From Gymnopus androsaceus JB14 (taxonomy: Eukaryota; Basidiomycota; Agaricomycetes; Agaricales; Omphalotaceae), in the NCBI GenBank assembly GCA_009733575.1, contig ML769412.1, positions 1-64,000 of the forward strand: 64,000 nt of DNA, in the 5' to 3' direction. Every line of letters begins with the position of its first letter. Positions within the stretch are counted from its first letter, which is position 1. Under the pieces are notes generated by a model. That model searched no databases. It saw only the letters and a program-made list of their open reading frames with translations, and was not told where the DNA came from. The translations under genes were made by a program, and so were the position numbers. Positions 11,650 to 22,600 of the stretch are shown here, in pieces.

Positions 11650-13074
11650 ATGAGTTCTTCTCTTGTAGACCAGTTGGCCTATGTCGGGAGCTACGAAGAA
11701 CTTCTTAACAAAAGCAGATCCAACGACAACCCGCAATCAGCTACCGAACGATCCCAGCTCCGCGTCATCATCAATGCTACCCGTCGAGATCTCCAGAAAT
11801 GCACTAGTAAGATGAGTCGCACGCGCATTATAAAAGTGCTTCAAGTCCAGAAATCTCTTCTTTCGCCTGTTCGTACCCTTCCCGCAGAACTTATGTGCTT
11901 CATTTTGCACCTCGCCATTTCTACCTGGGATTATGATGGTGGGGTTCTTGAATTGACCACAGGAGAGGAGGGAAAATTTCGATACAAAATTGGGGCGATA
12001 TCCCTACTTTCGAGTGTCTGCTCACAGTGGCGACAGATCATTCATTCAAACCCCTCGTTCTGGACAAATCTTCAGCTTTCGGGACGGGTTCGTCCAAAAT
12101 ATTCCACCCTGCTCCCTGATTTCAAAGCAATGAATATCAGCCTGAAGGAGGTGCTCCTGCGCTCAGGGACTGCTTTGCCTATGTGTCTTAAGGTGCTCTT
12201 TTATGGCCACAGCTCATTCGAGCCAGATACCGTTGAATTGTTCCCTATTCTAGATGCTCTCGCTGAGCACGCAAGCAGATGGAGAGTAGCAATTCTCGAA
12301 TTTAAATGGACAACACCTTATCTGGTTCACATTCTAGATCAGGTTCGCCCCCGGACTACAGTCTTCCCCAACCTTGAAGAGCTGCGACTTTACGCTCTGG
12401 ATTTGGATGTTTTTGATCCTGGATTCTTTGGAACAATGTTCAGTGAATGCCCTCGCCTACATACGCTTGACATGTCCTCTTTCCGATCCACAGATCTCTT
12501 TGATCTCCGACACTTGACCACTTTGAAGATTTGCAAATACATTGGTTCTTCCTTCGCCGTTTTGCTCGAAAAGTGCCCATGTTTGGAGTTTTTCAAGCTT
12601 TATCGCTCATTTCCTGATTCGGAATCAGATTCGAGCACCTCCTTAACTCCTCTGGCCGTTCACCACGCCCATTTAGCGAGATTGGAGGTCGAAGAAATCG
12701 AACATCCTTCCCTTGGTTTTTGGCAGCACGTTTCTCTACCCAAATTGACTCATGTGCGAGCTACTGTCAAGGGCATCGAGCAGAATCGAAACGCATTCGA
12801 TGAATTCAAAAAGATGCTGATCGATTCGAAATGCATCTTACAGGAAGTCAATTTCATCTGGTATGAAAACGTTCTGAGCGATTCCGTTGAATCGCTTGTC
12901 CAGGGCATGGACATCTCGCAACCCCATGTTCACTTTGTGCCAGGCGAACATCAGCAAAGGTTTGTAGTCATTCCACCCGATCATAGACCTATCTTTGACT
13001 TTATACTAAATCCGGATGGTCAATGCATGTATTGTGTACGATCTAGAGTAGACTCTACTCCTCTTTCTTCATAA
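11650..13074 (+). CDS. F-box-like protein (intact)
   Basis: Single coding exon, 474 residues from the ATG at 11650. The N-terminus (MSSSLVDQLAYVGSYEELLN) aligns with the paralogue at 43508-44995. An F-box-like motif lies at about residues 80-140: LSPVRTLPAELMCFILHLAI, then SVCSQWRQIIHSNPSFWTNL. LRR-like leucine-rich segments follow (FPNLEELRLYALDLDVF, CPRLHTLDMSSF, DLRHLTTLKI). Such proteins are thought to be substrate receptors of SCF ubiquitin ligases and are expanded in Agaricomycetes. The stop at 13072-13074 follows a short Cys-containing tail. The neighbours suggest no specific target. Confidence 0.85.
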   Translation: MSSSLVDQLAYVGSYEELLNKSRSNDNPQSATERSQLRVIINATRRDLQKCTSKMSRTRIIKVLQVQKSLLSPVRTLPAELMCFILHLAISTWDYDGGVLELTTGEEGKFRYKIGAISLLSSVCSQWRQIIHSNPSFWTNLQLSGRVRPKYSTLLPDFKAMNISLKEVLLRSGTALPMCLKVLFYGHSSFEPDTVELFPILDALAEHASRWRVAILEFKWTTPYLVHILDQVRPRTTVFPNLEELRLYALDLDVFDPGFFGTMFSECPRLHTLDMSSFRSTDLFDLRHLTTLKICKYIGSSFAVLLEKCPCLEFFKLYRSFPDSESDSSTSLTPLAVHHAHLARLEVEEIEHPSLGFWQHVSLPKLTHVRATVKGIEQNRNAFDEFKKMLIDSKCILQEVNFIWYENVLSDSVESLVQGMDISQPHVHFVPGEHQQRFVVIPPDHRPIFDFILNPDGQCMYCVRSRVDSTPLSS

Positions 13075-13519
13075 ATTTCACAAATGCTCCGTTGGTTTAC
13101 CAGCAATTCGTATATTTTTTCCCTTCTCATCACGCCGCTGTGCACTTTGCTTGATATAGTTACTATAGTAATAACGGAGATGAAATATTTTTGCTAAGCA
13201 GAAACTAGGTATAGAAAAAAAAGTAAGTTGAGAGGTACGTATAATTCAAGTTTCCACCTTAATCCGGTACCGAGTGAGCCAAGGAAAGAAAGAAAGACTT
13301 TTAGCTTCAACTTCTATTCCAAGCTGCACTAAAGAGATGATTTGAACTTTCTCGGTTGTGATTTTTACATAGAAGTGAAAAAAATAAGCGCTAGTCGCGC
13401 CATCAAGTTCTGTAACTCCCATCATCCCCGCTTCTGGCGACGCGTAACTTGTACGTTTCCGATATCTTTACTTGGGTTGTTATTTATACATGAACTATGC
13501 TACAGGACGAGAAGTTCTT
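13075..13519. other. intergenic, no gene seen
   Basis: AT-rich 3' flank of the F-box gene followed by the upstream region of the MED9-like gene. An antisense or short-frame product is not supported. Confidence 0.5.
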
Positions 13520-14045
13520 ATGGCTTCCATCCCGAACACTATCCCGTCGACGGTTTACGACAGCCTGCTACTGAAACTCGTCACTGTTCTTGAGCTCACG
13601 CAGAAGCCGGACGGGATCTCGACGCCACAAGCGAAACAGGCAGTCCTACAGGCGGTTAGCATCTATCCTCCCAGCTGCAGTCATCTCATGATTCCAAGTA
13701 AACCTCCAACTACAGACGAACGAGTTTAAATCACTCCTTCTACAAGCTAAAACCCTCGCAACGAATCTTCCTGGTGGCGAGCTTCATATTAACGACCAGG
13801 ATGATGTGATTGAGATGCTCACGACGCTGAGAGATCGTAAACGGTATGGTGTTATAGTTTGGCTATTTGCAACCTTCGTCGTCCTGATTCCTCTTCTTTC
13901 TCCAAAAACCGGGAATAGAGACCAATTGATTACTTTCTCCTCAAAAACTTCACAAGCAGTGGCTTCTGCTGTAGGTTCGCATATGATGAATGACCTGGGG
14001 ATGGAGGTTGATTCGATGGCAAGCACTCCGATGCATAGTAGTTGA
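13520..14045 (+). CDS. Mediator subunit 9-like small protein
   Basis: Exons 13520-13654, 13716-13843 and 13919-14045 give 129 residues in consistent phase. The predicted protein is helical: SLLLKLVTVLELTQKPDG, then NEFKSLLLQAKTLATNLPGG, then DDVIEMLTTLRDRKRDQLIT. This two-helix layout with a GGEL turn and a DVIEMLxxLRxRKRxQL helix fits my recollection of basidiomycete MED9, a middle-module subunit of the RNA polymerase II Mediator complex. The identification rests on a short helical pattern, so another small coiled-coil protein cannot be excluded. Confidence 0.5.
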
Positions 14046-14369
14046 TTGTCCCTCTTAACTCGCGCGTATACTAATATAATATCAAACGTCCGTATCAACT
14101 CACCTTCTTTTTTGAGCCCCAGCACGATTGCATCCGGCATTGTTGACTTCTCATAAGGCTACTATCTCGATTCAATACGCACACTCGGTTATATGTCCAG
14201 ATCACAATGTCCAACCTGGTACCACTGAAATGTACCTTTTGTTTCCAGAGAGTTCCAAACAACTCCGGGATGCCTCCGGTGGATAAGCGAAAGTTCAAAC
14301 AGCTCCGCGGAGCTTCCGTTTTATGGGATAAAAGAAGTTAGTCGTTCATTCAAACACATCAGTGCTATC

Positions 14370-15630
14370 ATGTCCCAGAAAGCTCTAGTCATCGAGACCG
14401 CCAAAGCTCCCTTCATCATAAAGTCAGTGCCAATTCTGAAGCCAGGCGCTGGCGAGCTCCTTGTCAGGATCATGGCGGTTGCATTGAACCCAGTTGATCA
14501 CGCTATTCAGGCGCGCGACGCTCTTCCGAACGTGAAATACCCTGCAATTCTTGGCTGTGATGTCGCCGGAATCGTTGAAGAGATTGGTCAAGGCGTTGAA
14601 GAGCATGCCAAGGGTGACCGAGTGTAAGTTTTCTTCCTCATTAAAAACTTGCTGAAATTCGTTTCAGTTTCTTTAATCCTGACTGGCGCGCAAACCATGG
14701 CGGCTTCCAACAATATACTGTCATTTCTGTCGATCATCTAGCGAAGGTTTGTTTAACTGTGCCTTTCTTTCAACATTTTAAATCTTCTGCCTTGCAGATC
14801 CCTCCTCAAATCAGCTACGCAGAAGCCGCATCTATACCTCTTACTTTTTGTACCGCTGTTATCCCGCTGTTGGCTGCAAATCCCATTGGCGCAGGATTGA
14901 ATCCGACCTTTGACCCTACCGTCAGCTTCAAGGCCGACTCTGCTCTGGTCATCGGTGGAAGTTCTTCCGTAGGCCAATACGGTCCGTCTCAAAGCGCGAT
15001 TTTATAATTCGCCTGCTCATAATCATCTTCCTTCCAGCCATACAGCTCCTCAAATACGTCGGCTATAGCGAAATCATCACCTATCGCCTCTTCCAAACAT
15101 TCCGATTATCTCAAATCCATTGGCGCGACTCATGTCATAGATCGCACCACTGTACCTATTTCTTCTCTTCCTGACAGCCGTCAAAACTGTCACGTCCTTC
15201 GCCCATCAAGCTCGTTTATGTAGCGTATGTGCAGCCATGGAGTATTATGGAAATTGGATACGCGTGTCTCGCTCATGGAGGGCAAATGGCTACCGCCCAC
15301 CCTTCTCCGCCCAAGCCCGAAGACGCAGAGGCCACAGGGAGAAAAACCTATGGCGTCTTTGCCTCTACGAGGATTCCATCGAATATCGAATTCGGCAAAC
15401 TGATGTGGAAGAATATTTCAAAGCTTTTGGAGGATGGTATTATCAAGGTATGGAATGTCTTCGGGATGCTTTAATTTATCGTTTCTCATTCGGGTCTAAT
15501 AAAGCCCAACCGTGTCGAACATGTACCCAATGGTCTCGCTGGAATTGCTGGTGCGCTACCGAGATTTGAAGGTGGCAGTGCTGGGGTTAGCGGGGTGAAG
15601 TTGGTCGTGAACCCTCAAGAAACTTTGTGA
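14370..15630 (+). pseudogene. zinc-type alcohol dehydrogenase/enoyl reductase-like (MDR) gene with frameshifts
   Basis: Exons encode a medium-chain dehydrogenase/reductase of the fungal toxD/quinone-reductase-like kind. The GroES-like N-terminus (LLVRIMAVALNPVDHAIQ, YPAILGCDVAGIVEEIGQGV) is followed by FNPDWRANHGGFQQYTVIS, the Rossmann start ALVIGGSSSVGQYA, and a C-terminus ending GLAGIAGALPRFEG then VSGVKLVVNPQETL. Introns are short GT-AG. Two frame breaks interrupt the middle. One extra C near 15085 separates IITY from the SSKHSDYLKSIGATHVIDRT frame. A second break near 15175-15200 precedes PIKLVYVA. Enzymes of this family reduce activated double bonds or carbonyls with NADPH. The breaks may be real inactivation or sequencing errors, since all other parts are well conserved. 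Confidence 0.75.
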
Positions 15631-15841
15631 AACACAGTAAATATCAGCCTGTGCGTAACCACCATTTGAGCTAATTCAATGCTTTTGAAGATTGGGCTTA
15701 AAGCAGACAATTTGGTGAGTGGGGAGACTTTCCAGAATCCTAGATGTCTGGGGTAGTCTCGATTCGCCTACTCATATGGAAGGGTCCGGGATTATTGTTT
15801 CAAGAATTTGGTCACAAGGATACAATAATGTACAGCTAAGT

Positions 15842-17718
15842 TTAAGAAGGAACACACTGAGAATAATCTGTTTAAGAACGCCGGATGAGCTCAGTATCAA
15901 CTCAGTTTTTTTAAAGGGAAACCTACAAGGATTCAAGACCGTGCACTTGCTTCCAGATGCACATGCTTGGGGACCAGTCCATCCGACACCTAATTATAAG
16001 TTAAGCCAAGACAAACAAATCATCCGAGCCAATCAGCAAGCGATTCTGTAAGATTCAGTGATTTCTATGCACATACCTCCACATTGACCGTAAGCTGCAG
16101 ATGTACCGGTTGAAGTGGGAGGGGGGGTAGTGGTGGGAGTCGTTGTGATCGTCGTGGTCGTCGACTTGGAACTACTACTAACAGTCGTGGTTGTTGACTT
16201 GGTCGTAGTAGTAGGCGTGGTAATGGGGGTGGTGGTACCACTGCCGGTGGCTCCACCTCCAGGCACTGTAGTCGGGACCGTCGAGGGTTGAAGAGCAGTA
16301 TTCCAGGTTGCGGTAGTGGGCCAGGGAGTAGCGGCAACGGTTGGAGAGGTAGTTCCGTATGGTGAAGGTCCGGGGACTGCAGGACATGAACATTCATGAG
16401 ATTCAATGAGAAAGTGGAAAGAAAACCATACTTTGATAGGTGTTGAGTTGCTGATAAATGTTAATAAGAATACCTAAAAACAAACGATTTCCGATTCAGA
16501 CAGGATCCTTATATAAAATCTGATTTATACAGGAAAAACGCACCGGGGTCAGTCGCACTGTAAACTCCAGGAATTTTAACTCCAGCAGGGCTAATTGTTC
16601 CTGAACCACCAATCTACAAAATCACGGTGAGAGAGCAGATCGAACAAACATTAAAAGTTGACCGACGTTGATCTGGTAGCAAGACATGTAGAACCTAAAG
16701 TAGCCGTGAGTCAAAGCTCACATCCGCCGCTTTAAGAGAAGATAACCTACTGTGCACCGCCGACAGAAGAAGCTACGTGAAGAGCTGTAGCAATTCTAGT
16801 TAGAGGTTTTCCATGCCTGGCAGTATCGTCAGGTACTTACCAATGACCTCTGCGCGAAGTAAATAATTTCCAGGTTTGATATTGGGAGGGATAGTGAACG
16901 TGTAGTGGCCACAGTTGTCCTACACAACCAAAAATCAGACCTCCAGTCGAATGATTGTCAGATCTAACTCACATTCAATACCTCTGATAGTAAAATACGC
17001 ATCGGATATTCATTAATTAGTCGAAGCAAATCATCTTGAAACGCTGAGCAGCTTACCAGTTCCCCAATAGTCCGGATCACTAGACGGAAGACCAATTTCT
17101 GAGATTTTGAACCAAGAAGCACTAGGGCCATCGGCAGTAGCTGCGTTAGGAGACCGGTGCGAGGTAAATCTTCCAGATTCCGACAAGTCAGCGACAAGCC
17201 TAACTCCGGGTCTGAAAAAAACACTGACGTTGATAGGCCCATAATGATCTCCGCCAATCGCCTCATTAGCACAAGAGCGGTCGTTTGGCTGTTGATGCAT
17301 CTCCACAGTGACCTGGTCGCCGGCTAAAGTTTTTTTTTTGTTCGTGAGTCGAGGTTATGAAGGCTGGAAGCTAAAAGACTCACGATTCACTGAGCATACC
17401 CCGGAAGATGGAGTCGGGGTAACATTGCAGGTCAAGTCCTTCGGGGAGCGGAATTCTGATTAGCGGGAGGACGACCTCGTTTCTCTTTAATCATGCACTC
17501 ACATTGGAAGTGACATCCGTAACTATAGACAAAGGATGCCGACGTCAGTCTTGATACTTGTTGCTCAAAGGAATGAAACACTCACCAGGACTATTACTTA
17601 GAGGAAGACGCACGCAAGAGCTACCTGCATCGACTCCGTTGATCCAGAGTTCTTGGAACGTAGCGTGGGCCGAGGCAGAAGTAATAAAGTAAAGTGCTGC
17701 GATGACTGAGTAGTACAT
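15842..17718 (-). CDS. AA9 lytic polysaccharide monooxygenase with C-terminal CBM1
   Basis: Multi-exon gene on the minus strand. The signal peptide MYYSVIAALYFITSASA is followed directly by the N-terminal His of the mature enzyme (HATFQELWING). The second copper His lies in EAIGGDHYGPIN, and the axial Tyr region is GGAQ-FYMSCYQ. Typical AA9 blocks are also seen: VTVEMHQQPNDRSC, ISEIGLPSSDPDYWGTG and IPPNIKPGNYLLRAEVIALH. A Ser/Thr/Pro-rich linker (many TTT repeats, about 16060-16390) leads to a cellulose-binding CBM1 split by two introns: YGQCGG, VGWTGPQACASGSKCTVLNP, YYSQCVPS. The enzyme is secreted and oxidatively cleaves cellulose or hemicellulose. All key residues are present, so it is probably functional. 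Confidence 0.92.
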
Positions 17719-17719
17719 G

Positions 17720-18300
17720 TTCTTCCGATGTCCAACTTGAAGTACATAAGTATGCGAAGGAGGTTTTATACGCTCTCTTGGTCTTCTCTCTCGGATCTTC
17801 TCAGATGCTAAGAACGAGGATTTATCCGTATTTTCATCGAGTATACGAAGGAATGAATGATAGAAAAGCCGATACAATTGCGTAGTTGAAGCATTATTGT
17901 CTCTTGTGCTTGGTCTTGGCACCACAGTAGGATCATTTGCAATGGAAGATTTTCGTGCTATACCAAGCGGGGTAGTAGGCCCGGTCTGATATCTGATAGT
18001 GATACTATTCGAATACGGAGCACACGGGCACGAGAAGCGTCCTTGGAAACACCGGATAGCACCGAGCACCCGGGAATGCACCGACTGCGTCCTTGGATTA
18101 AGGGAATCATTCATGGCTATAAAACCAGAAAAAACCTATCCAGCCCCAGTAAATGAATACTTGAATAGGATCCGACCCCACCGCAAATCCAAGTTCACAA
18201 CTAGATCCAGTATTATGATGCGGGAGTGGGTATGAGAGTCAAAGTGACGAGAACGGGGACGAAGAACGTAGTTCACCTAGGCCTCCTACAGGTCGTCTAA
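17720..18300. promoter_or_regulatory. upstream region of the LPMO gene
   Basis: No gene recognised. The minus-strand frame continuing upstream of the LPMO start is not homologous to anything I know. A TATA-like GTTTTATACG lies near 17760. This region should contain the LPMO promoter. Confidence 0.35.
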
Positions 18301-18302
18301 TC

Positions 18303-20226
18303 GTGGTAGATTCAAGAGGAAATTTTGAGCCGCTGAGCGCCCGTCGACTGACTCATTTCATCCTCCACTGCCATGGGTACCCCAGGGTGTGCTATCTATT
18401 ACTACAAAGGCTTTTATTTTCTGTATTACTACTCACACGATGGCTATCCAGTCTCGTGTCGCTATCTATTACTACAAAGGCTTTTATTTTCTGTATTACT
18501 ACTCACACGATGGCTATCCCCAAGGTCTCGGTGTCAAATTCATAAAGGAAATCCCGTCAGATCCTGTTGAATTTGAGGATTCTATTGCTGCGAAGAAGAA
18601 GAAGCTAGAAGGGTTTCTACGAGATCTTCAGAGGAGGAATCGCGACGAATATGATGATGATGATGGTGAAAAGGACCCGCTTTGTGGACAAAAAATGGAC
18701 ACTATCTGGGATGAAGGTAAAGGAATATCATTGGAAATCTCAAGGGAATGGCCGCGAGACGTCGATACTACCACCATCTATGAAATCAATCTCGAGCACT
18801 ATGTCTTCTATTTTGGTGGGGAGCCTTATTTTGACCTTCGAAACATGCCCAATGCGGACTTCTTCTGTGCTTATCTCGGTGAGTCTTGCATCTTTTGTAC
18901 AAAACTTACATGTTCATTCAGCTGCTTTCTAGACATTGACTCTCGAGACTACGAGCTGCCCTCAGGACTCGGAAAAAGCTAGGCATCGCTATAAACTGCC
19001 TCCTCCGCCTCCAGTAGCCCCAGGAGTCCTCGCGGCTTATAGGGCTACAATACCACGTCCAGAGCGAATACGACTCACGAATTGTTGGACCTTCCTCTTG
19101 AGATGCTGCTCCTCAGAGCTCATACGTATGGAAATCATGCAAGTATTTATCGGCGCGTCAATGAAAACCATGACCTACGCAAAATATGGACTGGGAGAAA
19201 GAACTACACTGTTTTCCTCCTCGCCCACTCCAAGACTTATCCACAGGGTCCGCACGATGATGGATTTCTTCACTGGACCGCTAATCTTCTCAGACAGTAT
19301 GTGTCAAATTGGAGATCCCTATCACCACAATCGTCCTGCCTTTCAGTGGATAGACCGGGGACTACTATGCTTTCTCATTGTTCCGCGTCTCGATGCCAAG
19401 GACAACTTACCCGCTGCAGTCGTCAAACTGGTACAAGAACTAACGTCGCGGATAGGAAAAGAGATCATCTCCACGAGTACGTGCAGTTCGTAAGCCAGTT
19501 GTCTTCTTTGCGATTATATCATCGTTGTACCACGTCTCTATCGTCCGCATCGAGGTCCCTGTGACTACTAGCCCATTCACTGCGCCCAAGTTCCATATAT
19601 CACACACGCCCGTACTCCAATTCCTTCCCTTGCGTGATGCGACATCACTAGAATACCCACCTACGCCAGGGATTGAAGCCATCGCACGTCTCGGGCAGAT
19701 GATTTTCGAGCAGAGCCCCAGATACGATCTGGTCATGAAAGAATGAACGATTTCACGAAACCGCCCCTTCGTTGTTGGGAATTGGCTCCCTTCCAACGGA
19801 ATTATGCGTACCATATCGCGGAGTATCTCCCTCTTTCGTATCTCCAAGCCTTTGCAACCCTTTCTCCTCGGATGCGCTCAGGCTGCTGATGCGGAATTTC
19901 GACGGGGAGGGGCAAGCTTCGAGGTTGTAAAATACGGAATTGTGGATTCCAGCACTGGGCCATCTCAATGGGATAAGAGAAAGATCAAGGGAAGATTCTG
20001 GTATCACCTAGAGCCGAATTCAATCTCATCTCGAGGCTCCCTGGGATTCCAAGCTATTGACCAGTATGGAGACAAGGTGGTTATTCACCTTCGTTACGGC
20101 TACCGCTGCGGCAGTAGACCGATTTTCAATGTTACAAAGCCAACATCCAAGAAGGATAAAGTTCTCAATTTTGAGGTGGGTCAGGAGTGGTGCGGCCCTT
20201 CTAGCCTTGACGAGTTTCTTGAATGA
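18303..20226 (+). pseudogene. uncharacterised Agaricomycete-specific protein, broken
   Basis: The coding pieces resemble a lineage-specific family with an aromatic start (YYYKGFYFLYYYSHDGYPQG), then GVKFIKEIPSDPVEF, a charged region with KKKK and DDDD runs, the block YEINLEHYVFYFGGEPYFDL, a proline-rich KLPPPPPVAPGVLAAYRA, and FQWIDRGLLCFLIVPRLDAK. A further part (19525-20226) includes PVLQFLPLRDATSLEYPPTPG and FRRGGASFEVVKYGI. The frame changes several times (near 18460, 19080-19140, 19745 and 19885), not all at plausible introns. A 70-bp tandem duplication at the start breaks the frame. Function is unknown. It may be one decayed gene or two. Confidence 0.45.
18391..18530 (+). repeat. 70-bp tandem duplication in coding sequence
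   Basis: Two nearly identical copies start at 18391 and 18461 with GCTATCTATTACTACAAAGG and share at least 59 bases. The unit length of 70 is not a multiple of three, so both copies encode the same aromatic peptide but in different frames. Confidence 0.95.
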
Positions 20227-20229
20227 AAG

Positions 20230-20776
20230 TGGCCAAGAGAGAAGGGCAAGCAATCGTTACTTATCTTTTATCGAAATCACCAGTGTAATCCCTCCGAATT
20301 CTCTCCCCGAGAATGTGATTTTGAATTGGGTTCCGGCGAGGTAAACATGCGCGCGCGTTCAGGTAAATAGCACAAAGAGCACTTATGCTTTCTGCTGCAG
20401 TGAAAGACTGGACTCTAGTTAGTAGAGCTCCGACCTCGCAACGACCAGCATTGCACCAAAAACGGTTCAAGTTGAGAGGTCTACAAGAACAACCTGCCTT
20501 GAAGTGCAGCACATGGAATGACCATAGAATTTAAGAAGGCAAAGAGTACAGGGACTAATGATCATGGATGGAATTATCACTGTTGATAGGCTGAAAAGGT
20601 TGTTCATATATGTACATTTCAAGTACTCCGGACGTACGATACACGTGAAGCAATTATTTCTGGACGGTAGTCCGCGAAGGTAGGGATATCATATATGTAC
20701 TGAAGACCTAAGCATGAAGCAGAATTTCTTTAATTTTCAGAGCTGGGAAATTGAAAAAAGCAAACAGATCAAGAAA
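20230..20776. other. intergenic, no gene seen
   Basis: Convergent 3' flanks of the broken gene and of the SRm160-like gene. No coding or RNA signal recognised. Confidence 0.5.
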
Positions 20777-22357
20777 TCAACCGGCAGCACTCCCCTTCCT
20801 AGTACGTACAACCTTATTTCGCAAAGCACGCTCCTTGAGCTCGTTTTCTCTTTGCGCCAAATCACGCTTCGAGTCCTATTCCTCATTTGATTGACGAGTC
20901 AGTACGAGGAAGAGACATGAGAATAAACGAGGGGAATCACCTCATCGACAGCGGTATTTGACCTGGCGCTCTTCTTATCGACGTTCGCCTGGCCTTTGAT
21001 TTTTAATTCCTCCCCGCCTTTGCGGTCCACATCCATGCGCACTGAAGGAGGCGGAGAGTCACGACGAGGTGTACGGCTACGACTACGACTGCTTGCGCTT
21101 GGGCTACGCGTGTATCTTCGCATGCTTTTTCCTTCTCTGCGGGGACTGTTACGACGAGGCGGGAATCTCGAAGGGCTCCTTCGGCGTCTAGGAGGACTAG
21201 CACTTCTCCTGCGTTTGCCGTAGCTTCGAGGAGGAGGAGACCTAGATCTACTTGGAGAACGGGAAGCAGAAGGTCCTGGAGATACTCTACGTCTACGAGC
21301 AGGTGGACTGCGGCTATCTCGGTACCTCCCGCCACGAGGAGGAGTGGCAGATGGGAGAGCGGTTCCGACGACGGGGAGGTGAGCGAGAAGGAGAACGGAC
21401 CGGAGAACGACGCTTGAAGGGAGCGGCGAGGAGGTGAAGGAGAGCGCGAACCGCGGTCCGGAGACCTGCGACGGGGCGGAGGCGGGGAGCGAGAAGCGGT
21501 ATCTTCGAGGAGAACGAGAGCTGGCTGTTGATGGAGGAGTGCGTGACCTACGTCGAGGAGACATGCGACGTCTAGAGCCACCTCCACGGCCACCCCAGCC
21601 ACTATCTCTTCCTCGACCTCCACGGTCATCGTCAAAACCTCTTCCACGACCGCGCCCACGACCACGGCCTCTGCCTCTGCCACCTCCTCGGTCACCACGG
21701 TCACCATCTCGAATCTCATCTAATCTAGCTCTACGGTCCCGTTCATCAATGGCACGTCCATCTCGCTCACGAGCCTTGCGCAATTCTTCCTTTTTTTCTT
21801 CGACAAAAGTCCTCGGAACACCAGTCATATCTGACTGAGCCTCAAGTAACAACTTCCAAAGTGCAGTCATGAATGCAGGCGTATCTTTGGTGAGGAATCC
21901 AGTGAGATTAATTTGCATCTTTTTCGGATCAGGGGTCTACAACAAGGCGAATAAGCTACGCTCAAAGCGAAGGTTGTCCACACTCACTGGCTCCTGCTTG
22001 TCTTCTAAAAGACCCATAGCATATTCAACAACGACTTCATCTTCAAAACCTACAAGTTCGACGACTTTTTTCGCAATCCACGGCCTAATAACGGTTAGAT
22101 TGACTTTACGCATATCGACCTGTTACAGTTATCAGGACGCTGGTCATATAGAATACAATAGACTCGACCTTTTTGTCAAATTCTGGTGGAAACTTGATAG
22201 ATTTCAAGAGTTTAAGCTCTTTGTCGGAGAAACGCCTGTCTTGGTCCGCTGAAGTACCTTTGAAGAATCCTAAGCAAGGTAAGCAGAATGAAAATTGGTG
22301 AGCACAGCAGCAAATGGATACCATAATTATGCGCCTGGTCTCACCAGCGTCAGCCAT
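20777..22357 (-). CDS. SRm160/SRRM1-like splicing factor (PWI plus RS domain)
   Basis: Start MADA at 22357; intron 1 follows after 12 bases. The next exons encode the PWI domain: GFFKGTSADQDRRFSDKELK, LLKSIKFPPEFDKKV, the signature VRPWIAKKVVELVG-type block read as NLTVIRPWIAKKVVELVGFE, and QINLTGFLTKDTPAFMTALW. PWI domains bind RNA, and in SRm160 the protein joins splicing and 3'-end complexes in the nucleus. An RG-rich stretch follows, then a long Arg/Ser/Pro domain, then after an intron (about 20940-20877) the basic end KRDLAQRENELKERALRNKV. Inside the RS domain (about 21250-21490) the SR-rich reading changes frame, although the main frame stays open. Confidence 0.85.
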
Positions 22358-22600
22358 GATGATTTTTGCTAGCCTCTTGTTGGACGTTCGAGTTGAAGAT
22401 GCCTTGGCTGGTGAGAAAAATTATTTTGATTCGGCTGAATGTGCCGAGCTCAACCACGACGCGCGCGCGCGTGCGATTGGGAATGAATGTATAATACTTT
22501 CTGTATTCACACAACTTGAAAAAATCGCCTCAACAATCCCAAGACAGCACGAGACCAAGCTGATGCATGACCGTTCTCGTTCTGAATTCTAGCTTCCAAA

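Noticed and set aside
17719..18114. Extension of the LPMO open frame upstream of its signal peptide
   Set aside because: The signal peptide plus mature His start at 17718 is decisive; the upstream codons are probably untranslated.
21003..21838. Long open frames opposite and beside the RS domain
   Set aside because: They are shadows of the GC-rich Arg/Ser-coding repeats.
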